Counted from the stretch's first letter, positions 49,500-58,874 are shown. The stretch is DNA of 64,000 nt from JABCYV01 sp963729325 (GCA_963729325.1 CAVSNS010000053.1:124001-188000), one strand, 5' to 3'. Numbers and translations: made by a program. The notes: a model not told the origin generated them from the letters alone.

Positions 49500-50201
49500 C
49501 TAAGCTGCCTTCGCCATCCGCCGCGCCTCGATTCCATCTAGCGCGCGCCACAGCGCCTTGGCCGCATCTTCTCCTGCCGCCAGCGCCTTCTCCGCCATCC
49601 GCGGATTCGCCTCCAACCGCTTGCCTAACTGTTGACGCCAGACCTGCGAGTGCTGCACGTCGGCCGTGGCATGCAGCCCAAAATATCCGCGGCTCTTTTC
49701 GTCCGCTCCGTAAATTTCCCGCAACCCCCGCTCTTTCTCCTTAGCCACCCTCGGCACCTGCGATTCATAGGCATAAAATGCCGCCAGTGCCTCTTCCGGA
49801 GTCCCCTGGCTCGCGATGCGATGAAAAAAAGACGTAAGTTCGGTAATCTCCGGCAGCGGCTTGTGCCCTAGCATAGGACGGCGCGCTCCCATGCCCTCGG
49901 CGAAGTCCAGCCACAACTCCGAGTGCTCGGCCCCAGGCTCGCCAAAGGCATCTTCCCCGCCCTTTTCGTCGCACATGTTGGCCAGCACAGCACGACGCAG
50001 TTCGCCTTCCTCCAAGCGAACTCCCAACTCCGCCAGGTACTCTGGAAAAGCCGCGACATGGTAGTAGTAGTCCTGGGCATAGTCCCTCAAGTCATCGCGG
50101 CTCAATTCACCCGCGCTCCATGCTTTATAAAATGGATGGCAAAGCAAGTCATACTTGGCGATCCGCGTGTCTAATTCTTCAAAGAATTCCTTCGCAGCCA
50201 T
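49500..50201 (-). CDS. CADD-family (PqqC/TenA-like) protein, probable p-aminobenzoate synthase
   Basis: 233 residues with the all-helical haem-oxygenase-like fold. The N-terminus reads MAAKEFFEELDTRIAKYDLL then CHPFYKAWSAGELSRDD; later ANMCDEKGGEDAFGEPGAEH and YFGLHATADVQHSQVWRQQL give the Glu/His metal positions. CADD proteins make p-aminobenzoate for folate from their own tyrosine, using a dimetal site. The start at 50201 follows AGGAGAC. No folate gene is adjacent, so the role rests on family resemblance. Confidence 0.82.
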   Translation of the reverse strand: MAAKEFFEELDTRIAKYDLLCHPFYKAWSAGELSRDDLRDYAQDYYYHVAAFPEYLAELGVRLEEGELRRAVLANMCDEKGGEDAFGEPGAEHSELWLDFAEGMGARRPMLGHKPLPEITELTSFFHRIASQGTPEEALAAFYAYESQVPRVAKEKERGLREIYGADEKSRGYFGLHATADVQHSQVWRQQLGKRLEANPRMAEKALAAGEDAAKALWRALDGIEARRMAKAA

Positions 50202-50261
50202 GATTGCAGTCTCCTTAGCGAACCAATATACGGGTGGCAGCGGCAGCGCGCAACTCGGCTT

Positions 50262-50394
50262 GTAGGGCGCGGGCGTAACCGCCCGTCCGAGTCCAATCTG
50301 GGAATTCGCCCGGGGAAAACGATGTTTCCAGCGACCGGAGAGCATATCCCGTCTGATAATCACTGATCATGTAGGCGCGGGCGTCCCGCCCGTG
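50262..50394. repeat. Two copies of the GCGGGCGTCC family in the CADD-IPT spacer
   Basis: GTAGGGCGCGGGCGTAACCG near 50262 and ATGTAGGCGCGGGCGTCCCG near 50370, both followed by CGCCCGT. They flank a 100-base stretch with no gene. The second copy abuts the IPT gene start. Confidence 0.65.
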
Positions 50395-51354
50395 CAAAGT
50401 GGGTGTATTGTGGGGATCCTGAATCGCGTTGCGATTGCTGCGGTCGGTTACGTCTTGCTGATTTCAGCTCTGCCAATTCTGGCCGCCCAATCCGATTCAC
50501 CTAAGATCATCCGCATCTCTCCCACCAGCGGCCCCGAAGGCTCGCGGATAGAAATCACTGGCAGGAATCTGCAAAATGCTTCTGCCGTCCTCTTCGGAAG
50601 CACGATTTCCGTCTTCAAAGTTCAATCCGCGGACGACCTAATCGCCCTCGTCCCCCACAAAGTCTCAACGGCAACGATCACCGTGGTTACTCCTCAAGGA
50701 CGTGCCGCCTCTCCGGTCGCATTCGTCGTTGCGAATGACCCACGTATCCCCGATGAAGTGAGCTACAAGGCTGGCTACGTCAGTCCGACGCCTCCCCCGA
50801 CAGATTTTCATTCCGCTCTACTGTGGTGCATAGCCATCGCTGACACTCGCGTCCCCGGCTACGAATCCGCACAGGTGGAAGTCGCCTGGACTCAGCTCTC
50901 GTGCCGCATTGATGGCAAAGACGTCATCCTCAACGATGATAGTGGCAATGTTCGCGGTGGTCTCTACCGTCGCGAGCCGTGGTTTGGCACCGATCAGCAT
51001 GAGCCGATGGCCCTCGCTTACAATCGTCTAAAATACGATCGTCCGAAAAATGACCCGTCGAACCGTGCTGTTGTACTCGGCGTCGGCCAGCGTCCCGACC
51101 GGGTCTGGCATTTCTGGAGCGCTTCGCCACGCGCCGCCCTGCCCCCTGGCCAACTCGAAGGCTGCACAGTCAAAGCTCGCGTGAGAATTTCGCCAGGGGC
51201 TCTTCTGCAGATGGGAATGGACTACTGGCGCTCTCCGACCGTGCTCTACGGCCCGGGCGGAAATAATCACGAAGCCGGCGCTAGCAACTGGTACTTCCCC
51301 TCGGGAGAATGGCAGGAAGCGATCTTCACGGATGTCGGTGGCCCGCAGTTCTAG
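50392..51354 (+). CDS. Secreted IPT/TIG-domain protein
   Basis: 320 residues. Signal peptide (VAIAAVGYVLLISALPILAA), then an IPT/TIG immunoglobulin-like domain at about 38-115 (IIRISPTSGPEGSRIEITGR, NLQNASAVLFG). The C-terminal 190 residues contain WTQLSCRIDGKDVILNDDSG, GGLYRREPWFGTDQHEPMAL and GMDYWRSPTVLYGPGGNNHE, an unassigned domain that could bind a ligand. GTG start at 50392; a second GTG at 50410. Extracellular or periplasmic. Function unknown. Confidence 0.75.
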   Translation: MQSGCIVGILNRVAIAAVGYVLLISALPILAAQSDSPKIIRISPTSGPEGSRIEITGRNLQNASAVLFGSTISVFKVQSADDLIALVPHKVSTATITVVTPQGRAASPVAFVVANDPRIPDEVSYKAGYVSPTPPPTDFHSALLWCIAIADTRVPGYESAQVEVAWTQLSCRIDGKDVILNDDSGNVRGGLYRREPWFGTDQHEPMALAYNRLKYDRPKNDPSNRAVVLGVGQRPDRVWHFWSASPRAALPPGQLEGCTVKARVRISPGALLQMGMDYWRSPTVLYGPGGNNHEAGASNWYFPSGEWQEAIFTDVGGPQF

Positions 51355-51483
51355 CTCAAAGTTTGACCTGGATTTCCTTGGTGAACCTTCGTGTCCGGAG
51401 CCTGCCCTGAGCGGAGTCGAAGGGTGTTTAACGCTCTTTGCCGAGTCCCGCAAAATCCTGCCAGTTGCTAGAATAGAACTCGA

Positions 51484-53744
51484 ATGCCGCAGTTCACCGA
51501 ACAATTCGACGTAGTTGTCGTCGGCGCCGGTCATGCTGGATGCGAGGCCGCTATGGTCGCGGCTCGCATGGGCTTGAAGACCGCGCTCTACACGCTTAAC
51601 GTCGACCTCATCGCGCAGATGTCGTGCAATCCAGCGGTGGGCGGCATTGCCAAAGGACATCTCGTCCGCGAAGTCGATGCCCTCGGCGGCATCATGGGTG
51701 AAGTCACCGACGCGGTCGGAATCCAATTCCGCCTGCTCAACACTTCGCGCGGTCCGGCAGTCTGGTCTCCCCGCGCCCAATGCGACAAACAGGCTTACCG
51801 TCTGAAGATGCGAGAGGTGCTCGAATCGCAGCCTAATCTCAAGATCAAGCAAGCCGAAGTCGCCGATCTGATCATTGAAGAACGCATTCAGCCCTCAGGC
51901 GTTAGCCCTCAGCCAAACGATTGTCATCCTGAGCGAGATGCTTTTGCGAGCGAAGGACCTGGGCGAGACGCCCCGCCGTTCGAGCCGCCCAGCGGCTCGA
52001 ACAATGAAGCGCGAGGCGAGCTTCCTTATGCGGCCAACAACCGCATCGTCCGCGGCATCCGGCTCCGCGATGGCCGTACCGTGGGCGCCTCGGCCGTCAT
52101 CATCACCACCGGCACGTTCCTGAACGGCCTCATCCATTGCGGAGAGCAACAATATCCCGCTGGCCGCTCCGGCGAACCGAATGCTGTCCTCCTCGGCGAA
52201 GCTCTCAAGCAGCTCGGTCTGCGAGGCTGCCGCCTCAAGACCGGCACGCCTCCGCGCCTCGATGGACGCACCATAGACTGGTCGCGCTTCCAGATTCAGC
52301 CCGGCGATCCCGATCCCACGCCATTCAGCTTCCGCACCAGGCGCGTCGCCCATCACGATTCCCAAGTGCCCTGCTACATCGCCTGGACCACGCCGGAGAC
52401 TCAGCGCATCATCCGCGAAAATGTGCATCGTTCCCCGATGTACAGCGGCCAGATCAAATCGATCGGCCCGCGGTATTGTCCATCCATCGAAGACAAAATC
52501 GTCAAGTTTCCCGACAAGACCACGCACCAGCTCTTCCTCGAACCCGAGGGCCTGAACACGCACGAAATCTATGTCAATGGGATGAGTACGTCGCTGCCGG
52601 TTGAAGTGCAGCTCGAAATCTTGAAATCGATTCCCGGTCTCGAAACCGCGGAGATGCTCCGTCCCGGTTACGCCATTGAGTACGACTCCATCGATCCTAC
52701 GGAGCTCGAGCGCACGCTCGAAACCAAGAAGATCGCGAGGCTCTTCCTCGCCGGTCAAATCAACGGAACCAGTGGCTACGAGGAAGCCGCCTGCCAAGGC
52801 CTGATGGCGGGCATCAACGCCGCCCTGAAAGTGAAGAACGAACCGCCGCTGATCCTCGACCGTACCGAGGCCTACACCGCCATTCTTGATCGACGACCTC
52901 ATCTCCAAAGGGACGAACGAGCCTTACCGGATGTTCACCTCGCGCGCCGAATTCCGCCTGCATCTGCGCATCGACAACGCGGATCGCCGCCTCACTCCTC
53001 ACGGTCGCCGCGTCGGCCTGATCTCCGACGCCGCCTGGGCCGACTTCCAAGCCAAGCAACAGCGCTTGGAAGCGATGAAGCTGTTGCTGGAGAAGAACCA
53101 GGCTAACTCCGACAATGATCGAAAAGGTTTGCGCGACAACGCATTCAACTGATTGTCATCCTGAGGCGCCTGTTTTTGGCGCCGAAGGATCTGGGCGAGA
53201 CACCGCGCTCTTCGGGTCGCTATGCGACGCGAAGAATGAGGCGCGAGGCGAGCATCCTTATCCTGCCAACGGCCAGCCAAAGGCTACCGGCCTCTCTCCC
53301 GCCCTCGGCCAATCCCTCGCCCAACTTCTCAAGCGCCCCGAGATAACCATCGAACACCTGGTCCCTGCTCTTCGCGAACTCGACCCTGGGTTTTTCGATA
53401 GAGAAGAAATCCGGCAGCACGAATCCGTAGCAGCTCTTCCCTCCGTAATCCGCAACGAACTCAAATCCGTTGAAACCGAAATCAAGTATGAGGGCTACCT
53501 GCTACAACAGCAGCGCGCCATCGAGCGCATGAAAAAAGCGGAGCAGCGGACCATCCCTACCTGGTTCGACTATCGCTCCGTCAGCGGGCTCTCCCGCGAG
53601 ATGCAGGAGAAGCTGGTCAAAGTGCGTCCGCGCACTCTAGCGCAAGCCTCGAATATTCCCGGCGTAACCCCCGCAGCCGTGTCGCTGGTAAACGTCTACA
53701 TCGAGATCCAGGGGAAACGCCGCGAGCAAGCTGCGGCGGTTTAG
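51484..53744 (+). CDS. mnmG: tRNA uridine-5-carboxymethylaminomethyl(34) synthesis protein MnmG, frameshifted, with two repeat insertions
   Basis: FAD protein acting with MnmE at the tRNA wobble position. FAD-binding FDVVVVGAGHAGCEAAMVAA begins it; AQMSCNPAVGGIAKGHLVRE and LKTGTPPRLDGRTIDW are typical. The C-terminal helical domain has PTWFDYRSVSGLSREMQEKL and RPRTLAQASNIPGVTPAAVS. Two in-frame insertions of about 40-50 residues are encoded by copies of one palindromic repeat (51921-52029, 53153-53263); both give a CHPE-start peptide and NEARGE. Two one-base breaks, near 52885 and 53115-53150, split the frame. MnmE is at 11 kb. Confidence 0.93.
51921..52029. repeat. Palindromic repeat inserted in-frame in mnmG, copy A
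   Basis: TTGTCATCCTGAGCGAGA, GCGAAGGACCTGGGCGAGAC, a hairpin TTCGAGCCGCCCAGCGGCTCGAA, then GAAGCGCGAGGCGAGC. Codes CHPERDAFASEGPGRD-type peptide. Falls between two strands of the MnmG FAD domain. Confidence 0.88.
53153..53263. repeat. Palindromic repeat inserted in-frame in mnmG, copy B
   Basis: TTGTCATCCTGAGGCG, GCGCCGAAGGATCTGGGCGA, TTCGGGTCGCTATGCGACGCGAA, then GAGGCGCGAGGCGAGC. Same orientation and same reading phase as copy A. Confidence 0.88.
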
Positions 53745-53760
53745 AATTCTCCCGCCGCCC

Positions 53761-53825
53761 TGTCATCCTGAGCGAAGAGTTTTCTTTCGTTTGCGAAAGA
53801 AAACTCGCAGTCGAAGGATCCCTAC
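53761..53825. repeat. GTCATCCTGAGCG palindromic repeat after mnmG
   Basis: TGTCATCCTGAGCGAAG, hairpin GTTTTCTTTCGTTTGCGAAAGAAAAC, GTCGAAGGATCCCTAC. The hairpin arms are nearly perfect. The rest of the 53745-53961 spacer shows nothing else. Confidence 0.88.
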
Positions 53826-53961
53826 TCGCTCCACAGACTTCGGGGGTTGTCCAAATCACGTCCGAAAACGGCCAGCCTTCTTCAGGCCAGATAAGCTATC
53901 TTGAAATGTGCTGCCTCAATCGGCATCCTCAAATGTCTTTAGGTCGAGGACTCCCGCAATC

Positions 53962-54456
53962 ATGAGCACGCTACGTATTTCACGCGAATCAAAAGCCCGC
54001 TCGGCTCTTTGCTGCTGGCAGCTGACGACGTAGGTTTGCGACGGATTGAATTCGCCAACGGAAGAAGCGCATCTCTTCCCGATCCCGCTTGGAAAGAGGA
54101 CTCCAGTCCGCTCGAAGAAGTCATTCGCCAGCTTCGCGCCTACTTCGCCGGCGAACTGGATTCCTTCGATCTCCCTCTAGCGCCCGAGGGAACTCCATTC
54201 CAGCTCAAAGTCTGGAATCTGCTCTGCGACATTCCTTACGGTGAGACCATCTCCTACGGCGAACTGGCCCGCCGTATCGGCAATCCCAAGGCTTCGCGCG
54301 CCGTTGGCTTGGCGAATGGTTCTAATCCCGATCCCTATCGTGATTCCCTGCCATCGCGTCATCGGCAGCAACGGCAAGCTGACCGGATATGGGGGCGGCT
54401 TGCCTATCAAAGAAAAGTTGCTTGCCCTGGAGCGACGCCAACTCCGCCTGGTTTGA
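53962..54456 (+). CDS. ogt: Methylated-DNA-protein cysteine methyltransferase, frameshifted
   Basis: Suicide repair of O6-alkylguanine. About 165 residues when joined. The N-terminal half reads LAADDVGLRRIEFANGRSAS and PEGTPFQLKVWNLLCDIPYG then ETISYGELARRIGNPKASRA; the active-site motif IPCHRVIGSNGKLTGYGGGL with the acceptor Cys follows in another frame after a break near 54325. The start ATG at 53962 (MST) needs another one-base correction near 53970 to join FTRIKSPLGSLLL. The C-terminus EKLLALERR is normal. Confidence 0.88.
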
Positions 54457-54568
54457 TTATGAGAATTGCCATCCAACGGTGCGACGCTCAAGTAACCTGA
54501 CACCTCCGGTCCCCTTCGGTTACCATGGATATCAGGAGAGAAGAGCGTCCCCCCGCATCTAAACAACT

Positions 54569-55156
54569 ATGACTAAGCGTTACGCCGCCGTTGCCGCCAT
54601 AACTTTGCTTTTTGTTTCTCTCGCTTCCGCCGACGATCTCAGCACCGTCCTCAAACCGCCCAAAGGCGCTCAACTAGCCATTGTGGTGTTCGAAGACCTG
54701 CAGTGTCCGCAATGTCGTCTCTCCGCTCCTGTCCTCAGGGATGCAGGCAAGGCTTACAAGATCCCTGTTGTCCGCCACGACTTCCCTTTGCCAATGCACA
54801 ATTGGTCGTTCGATGCAGCCGTCATCGCCCATTACTTCGACGCGCTTTCTCCGCAGCTGGGATACGATTTCCGTGACTACATCTTCCAACACCAGCTGGA
54901 GATCATCCCCACCAACCTACGCAGCTTTGCTGAGAAGTTTGCCGCCGAGCACAAAGTCGACTTGCCTTTTGTCGTTGACCCGCAAGGTAAGCTGGCAGCC
55001 GAGGTCAACGCCGAGCGCAACCTCGGAAACCGCATCGGTGTTCATCAGACTCCCACCATTTACGTGGTTAGCAGTAAGCCGGGAGGGAAGCCCTACGTCG
55101 AAGTAACCGATCGTTCGCAGCTCTACCAGATCATCGACGCCATGAGGAACCAGTAG
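54569..55156 (+). CDS. Periplasmic thioredoxin-like (DsbA-family) protein
   Basis: 195 residues. Signal peptide (YAAVAAITLLFVSLASADD). The thioredoxin fold has VVFEDLQCPQCRLSAPVL with a CPQC redox motif, and a cis-proline loop HQTPTIYVV. DsbA/DsbC-like helical insertion between them (HYFDALSPQLGYDFRDYIFQ). A disulfide oxidase or isomerase in the periplasm is the likely role; the partner is not seen. Frame intact. Confidence 0.87.
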   Translation: MTKRYAAVAAITLLFVSLASADDLSTVLKPPKGAQLAIVVFEDLQCPQCRLSAPVLRDAGKAYKIPVVRHDFPLPMHNWSFDAAVIAHYFDALSPQLGYDFRDYIFQHQLEIIPTNLRSFAEKFAAEHKVDLPFVVDPQGKLAAEVNAERNLGNRIGVHQTPTIYVVSSKPGGKPYVEVTDRSQLYQIIDAMRNQ

Positions 55157-55165
55157 CGGAAATAA

Positions 55166-55210
55166 TGTGGGGACGAGCGTCCTCGCTCGTCTAGCCGAGC
55201 GCAGCCCGGC
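55166..55210. repeat. Diverged palindromic repeat (GGGGACGAGCGTCCTCGCTCGT)
   Basis: GACGAGCGTCCTCGCTCGTC is a palindrome related to the 17746 repeat, followed by CCGAGCGCAGCCCGG. It lies between convergent genes. Confidence 0.6.
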
Positions 55211-55230
55211 AATCGTTCTCAGAAAGCTCT

Positions 55231-55875
55231 TCACCCTCTCTCGAACGCGTGTTTCTTCTCCAACTCCTCCCGAGCTGTCCGCATGTCCGCCTCAAACTTT
55301 GCGGCTTGCGCCATCAGAGATCGCGTCTGCAGCCGCCCGATCGCCCTCGAGCTTAATCAGCCCCTCGCCGGCGAGTTTCTGCGCTATCTCCATCACGTGC
55401 TCCACTGAAGTCTCCACATAGAGCGCTTCCGTCGGATCACCAATCCACACCGACCCTCCCACTAGCCGCGTCTGCCAGTAGATCTTGCGCGCGACCAACT
55501 TGCGTGATCTCCTCGTCGGTAGCCTTCCCGAACATCCACTTGCTTCGCTTGAAATCATAGTGACGACTGGAAAAGTGCACCGGCACTCGCTTACCCGATT
55601 TCAAGAATTCGATCTGCCGCCGATCCACCTCTTTGCGCAATGCATTGATCACCGGCCCCTCGGCGTCCCTCGGATCCAGCGAGGGCATCACCTCGCGCAC
55701 CGTGGCCGACAAGTTCACCGCCACCGGCGCGTGCAAACCCTCAGAGTTCTCGAGCCGAATGTCAGCATGCAGACACCGAAAAATCCGCTCCCGAAGTCGA
55801 TGTATGAAAAGGCCAGTCCAGCTCAAACGAGAGCGGCAACCCACTCAGACTCACATAGAGTTTCTTTTCTTCCAT
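55231..55875 (-). CDS. Conserved hypothetical protein, three frameshifts
   Basis: About 213 residues when joined. MEEKKLYVSLSGLPLSFELD begins it in one frame. A central part follows (ENSEGLHAPVAVNLSATVRE, LDPRDAEGPVINALRKEVDR, RQIEFLKSGKRVPVHFSSRH), then KIYWQTRLVGGSVWIGDPTE and ALYVETSVEHVMEIAQKLAG, and finally MAQAAKFEADMRTAREELEK. Breaks are near 55770, 55490 and 55320. The family is not known to me; the shape is cytosolic and alpha/beta. No signal peptide. Confidence 0.65.
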
Positions 55876-56000
55876 TTCTTATTGGAAACTCCACTTCAAT
55901 GCGACGAACAGCCGTTTCAGAGGCATAGAATACTGCAAACCCGGTCCTTCATCCCACCTGGTTACTCACTGGATGCCGCCCAGCCCAATAAACAAGCTCA

Positions 56001-56026
56001 ATAAAAAAGACGGCCATTTGGCCGTC
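56001..56026 (-). terminator. Rho-independent terminator after the receiver-like gene
   Basis: Minus strand: GACGGCC, loop AAAT, GGCCGTC, TTTTTTATT. Perfect stem about 38 bases beyond the stop at 56064. Confidence 0.88.
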
Positions 56027-56063
56027 TCTAACTGAAAACTAACAACTCAGAGCCGCAAACCCT

Positions 56064-56450
56064 TTACTGGCTCACTGCTTCTTTTTCCTGCGCCTGCATC
56101 ACAGCGATCTTTGCCACCAGGTCCTCAATACTTCTTCCTGTTTCCAAATTTGCGTCCACCTGCGGGTGTCGCTCCCCATCCGTATGCATGACCAGAACCC
56201 GCGTCCCCGGATATGCCTTCTTAACCATATAAGGCAAGTGATGCCGGTCATTTCTCGTCAGCGTCGGCCCTAGTACGACCAGGTCAAAGGCGCCCCGCTG
56301 CAGCGCTTCCTGCACTCCTTGGCGCCCGACCGCCTGGGTCACCTGATGACCCGCCTTTTGAATCGAAACTGCCTGTGCCGCAAGCACTTCCGCGTCGCCC
56401 TCACCATACAGGATGTTCAGCTTAGATGTCGACTTCCCCGTGTTTGCCAT
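56064..56450 (-). CDS. Degenerate response-regulator receiver-like protein
   Basis: 128 residues with the alternating alpha/beta pattern of a CheY-like receiver: LNILYGEGDAEVLAAQAVSI, AFDLVVLGPTLTRNDRHHLP, GTRVLVMHTDGE. The phosphoacceptor Asp after FDLVVL is replaced (LGPT) and the conserved Lys near the end is not evident, so phosphorylation in the usual way is unlikely. It is a stand-alone domain with no output domain, perhaps a pseudo-receiver regulating by protein contact. Confidence 0.75.
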   Translation of the reverse strand: MANTGKSTSKLNILYGEGDAEVLAAQAVSIQKAGHQVTQAVGRQGVQEALQRGAFDLVVLGPTLTRNDRHHLPYMVKKAYPGTRVLVMHTDGERHPQVDANLETGRSIEDLVAKIAVMQAQEKEAVSQ

Positions 56451-56637
56451 GCCAGCCTTTCTCTACTCTGCTGGCCTGTCACGGTAGCAATGTCGGCAGG
56501 ATTAGAGAACGTCACCGAAGACCAAGGCCGAATGGGCCGCGATGTCGCCGCACCCTCCAGAGGTGGCTTTGCCATTAAATCTTTGGTTTTGCGACAGCAC
56601 CATCCAAGGCTATAATTCGCCCCGCGGAGGATAAGGA

Positions 56638-57153
56638 ATGCGCCTTCCATCTATCTGCGTCGTTATTCTATTCGTCTGCTGCCTGCTTGCCATCGGAGCA
56701 GTCGCGCAACAAGGCGATTCTGGCCCAGAGTCTGCGAGCGCCTATTGCACCCTATCCGACGGCAACGAGATCAGCATCCAATACCAAAACTCCGCCGACG
56801 TCGCAAAAGAGGAGCCCCACCCCGGCAAGATTTGGCTGCCAGGCGGCACTCCGATCACGTTGTTCACGCAAGTCCCTCTCACCATCGCCAACGCTGTAAT
56901 TCCGGTGGGCGCCTACAGCCTGTACGTCCTTCCAACTAAGAAAGACTGGACTTTGATCGTGAACCGGAACGTCACCGCTGGCAGCTCATACGACGAAAAG
57001 CGAGATCTGGTCCGCGCCCGCATGGAAATGGGACAAATCAGCGCGCCCGCGAAACAGCTTCAAATCTCCTTTGCCCACATGGCTCCCAAATTGTGCGGCC
57101 TACGTCTTTATGCCGGAAAGATCGGAGCCTTCGTCGATTTTCAGGAGAAGTAG
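56638..57153 (+). CDS. Secreted DUF2911 protein
   Basis: 171 residues. Signal peptide (VVILFVCCLLAIGAVAQQ), then the DUF2911 domain: GGTPITLFTQVPLTIANAVI, PVGAYSLYVLPTKKDWTLIV, NRNVTAGSSYDEKRDLVRA. Periplasmic or outer-membrane-anchored; no function is established. A clean single frame. Confidence 0.88.
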   Translation: MRLPSICVVILFVCCLLAIGAVAQQGDSGPESASAYCTLSDGNEISIQYQNSADVAKEEPHPGKIWLPGGTPITLFTQVPLTIANAVIPVGAYSLYVLPTKKDWTLIVNRNVTAGSSYDEKRDLVRARMEMGQISAPAKQLQISFAHMAPKLCGLRLYAGKIGAFVDFQEK

Positions 57154-57179
57154 ATAGCAACAACCGCAGACGCTATTGA

Positions 57180-57230
57180 CGTCATCCCGAGCGCAGCCGT
57201 TTTTCAGGCGGAGCGAGGGATACTCGCGGG
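57180..57230. repeat. Diverged GTCATCCCGAGCG repeat
   Basis: ACGTCATCCCGAGCGCAGCC with TTTTTCAGGCGGAGCGAGGG. Incomplete member of the interspersed family between two secreted-protein genes. Confidence 0.6.
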
Positions 57231-57357
57231 CATCTCCACATCAATTCAGGACCTCCAACAACTTGTAACAAGACTCTCCATCGCTGTTATAATCCGCTCG
57301 TTTCTCCGGCCACGATCCAAAGCACCAATATCAAAAATTTAAAATCAGGAGCAAACC

Positions 57358-58054
57358 GTGAAGAGCATTTGCACCTTGCTGCTCGTTCTTTTTTCGTTCT
57401 TCTCCATTGCCGTTGCGCAAACCGCGCCTCCCGCACGCACCGACGTTTACCATGTCAACTTCTCGAAAGCTGCGCTCGGTAAAGCCGGAGCCCTCGGCGA
57501 TCTTCTCAAGACACCGAATCCCAACTCCCCCATGCCCAATCACTTCCTGGTACTGCGTCATCAGGACGGCGCGGAGTGGGACTACCTGACCATCGCTCAT
57601 CTCGGAACCAGCGTCACTCTGTCCGCTGCCGGCAATCCGCCTCCCGCCGCTTTTCGTGAGTCTCACCGAGTGGCATGGCGATACTTACGTCAACGGTCCA
57701 TCGTGGGCCGATTTCAGCCGCGCCATGGGCCTCGGTGACCAGGCCGCTAAAACTGCCGGTTCGGTTTATGTAGCCTCCGTCTATCGCGCCGCTCCCGGAC
57801 ATCGCGCCGAAGTGGAAAAAATGCTCGGTCCTGCGGGCGTAAACGCCAATACCGCCGGCAACGTCCTGATGATGCATCTGGAGGGAGCGCCCTGGGAATA
57901 TCTCGTCATCGCCCGCTACAACTCCTGGAGCGAATTCGCCACCGATGAGACCAGCGCTGTGGCGGACATGAGTAAAGGCAAGGGCCCCTGGTTCGAATTG
58001 CGTGACCACGTCGCCTTCCACAACGACACCATCACCGACCGCCTCGCTCCCTAA
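57358..58054 (+). CDS. Secreted hypothetical protein, frameshifted
   Basis: About 232 residues joined. Signal peptide (ICTLLLVLFSFFSIAVAQ). Two similar halves: the first has DVYHVNFSKAALGKAGALGD and HFLVLRHQDGAEWDYLTIAH; the second has SVYRAAPGHRAEVEKMLGP and NVLMMHLEGAPWEYLVIARY. This suggests a repeated alpha/beta-barrel (dimeric ABM-like) domain, related to NIPSNAP-like folds. One break near 57650. Function unknown. Confidence 0.75.
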
Positions 58055-58106
58055 GCAGGAGGGCCTTAGGTGTAGGCTGGCGTGAGCAGGCGGAATGCAG
58101 CTGCAA

Positions 58107-58195
58107 CAAAATCAGCTCCGCTATGGAGCGGAATATCTTAGCCCCGGACGTTAGTCCGGGGTTCTACGCGGAATAAGATGGGGCGACCGAAGGTC
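58107..58195. repeat. Cluster of three small palindromes
   Basis: GCTCCGCTATGGAGC, CCCCGGACGTTAGTCCGGGG and GCGACCGAAGGTCGC in a row between convergent genes. Interspersed repeat type; may also act as a transcription barrier. Confidence 0.75.
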
Positions 58196-58232
58196 GCAAC
58201 TGCGCGAGCCAACCCTGACCTAGTACAACCTC

Positions 58233-58535
58233 TTACCGCCCATACTCCGTAATCTTGCCGTCCACTGACACCGCCACATACTTATGGGTCAGCACGTCTC
58301 TGAACTGGACCACTTGATGCTTCTCGCGCGCCAGTTGTCCCCATCGACTCGGTTTGTCCCGATTCTGCTCGATGGCCTCAAACACCCGGCCGTTCAACTT
58401 AAACTGCACCATGCGCAAGCGGCCACTCCCTACGCGCTTCACTCGCAGCTTCTGGTAGTCCAGCGTGACTGAGTCCCCATTCATTAGTTGCGCCGCCACT
58501 GATTGCAGTACTTTTTGGGTGTCAGTCGTGAACAT
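58233..58535 (-). CDS. Small conserved hypothetical protein
   Basis: 100 residues, cytosolic. TTDTQKVLQSVAAQLMNGDS and VKRVGSGRLRMVQFKLNGRV then QNRDKPSRWGQLAREKHQVV and VAVSVDGKITEYGR. It is basic and strand-rich; I recognise no family. Its start is 15 bases from the arsR stop, so the two are probably co-transcribed. Confidence 0.6.
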   Translation of the reverse strand: MFTTDTQKVLQSVAAQLMNGDSVTLDYQKLRVKRVGSGRLRMVQFKLNGRVFEAIEQNRDKPSRWGQLAREKHQVVQFRDVLTHKYVAVSVDGKITEYGR

Positions 58536-58550
58536 TCGAATCTTCCTGCG

Positions 58551-58874
58551 TCACCGTCGGCGAGCTGCTTTTCCGCCGCGCGCAATTTTCCTCAGTGTCC
58601 GGGTGTAGGCGGCGACGGTTTCGGGGACGGCCTGGCTGTAGACGAACTGCCCTTCGCGATGGCAAGCGATCAGCCCGGCCTCGCTCAGAATCTTGAGATG
58701 GTGAGAGACAGTTGCGGGGGTCACGCCGCGCATCGAAACGATCTCACCACAGTTCATGTGTTTGCTTGCCGAGATGGCCTCAAAGATCTTGAGGCGGGTG
58801 GCGTCGGCCAAGGCTTTCGATATTTTCTCAACCTCAGAACGATCCATGGGTCTGTCTAAAGTGTAACGAAGCAT
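58551..58874 (-). CDS. ArsR-family transcriptional regulator
   Basis: Winged helix-turn-helix repressor of 107 residues: VEKISKALADATRLKIFEAI, ISASKHMNCGEIVSMRGVTP, ATVSHHLKILSEAGLIACHR, with EGQFVYSQAV wing. The metal-binding Cys pair of ArsR is absent apart from NCGE, so the signal is unclear. A candidate operator lies in the divergent spacer to the SDR gene (58935-58956). Start 58874 or 58847. Confidence 0.88.
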   Translation of the reverse strand: MLRYTLDRPMDRSEVEKISKALADATRLKIFEAISASKHMNCGEIVSMRGVTPATVSHHLKILSEAGLIACHREGQFVYSQAVPETVAAYTRTLRKIARGGKAARRR

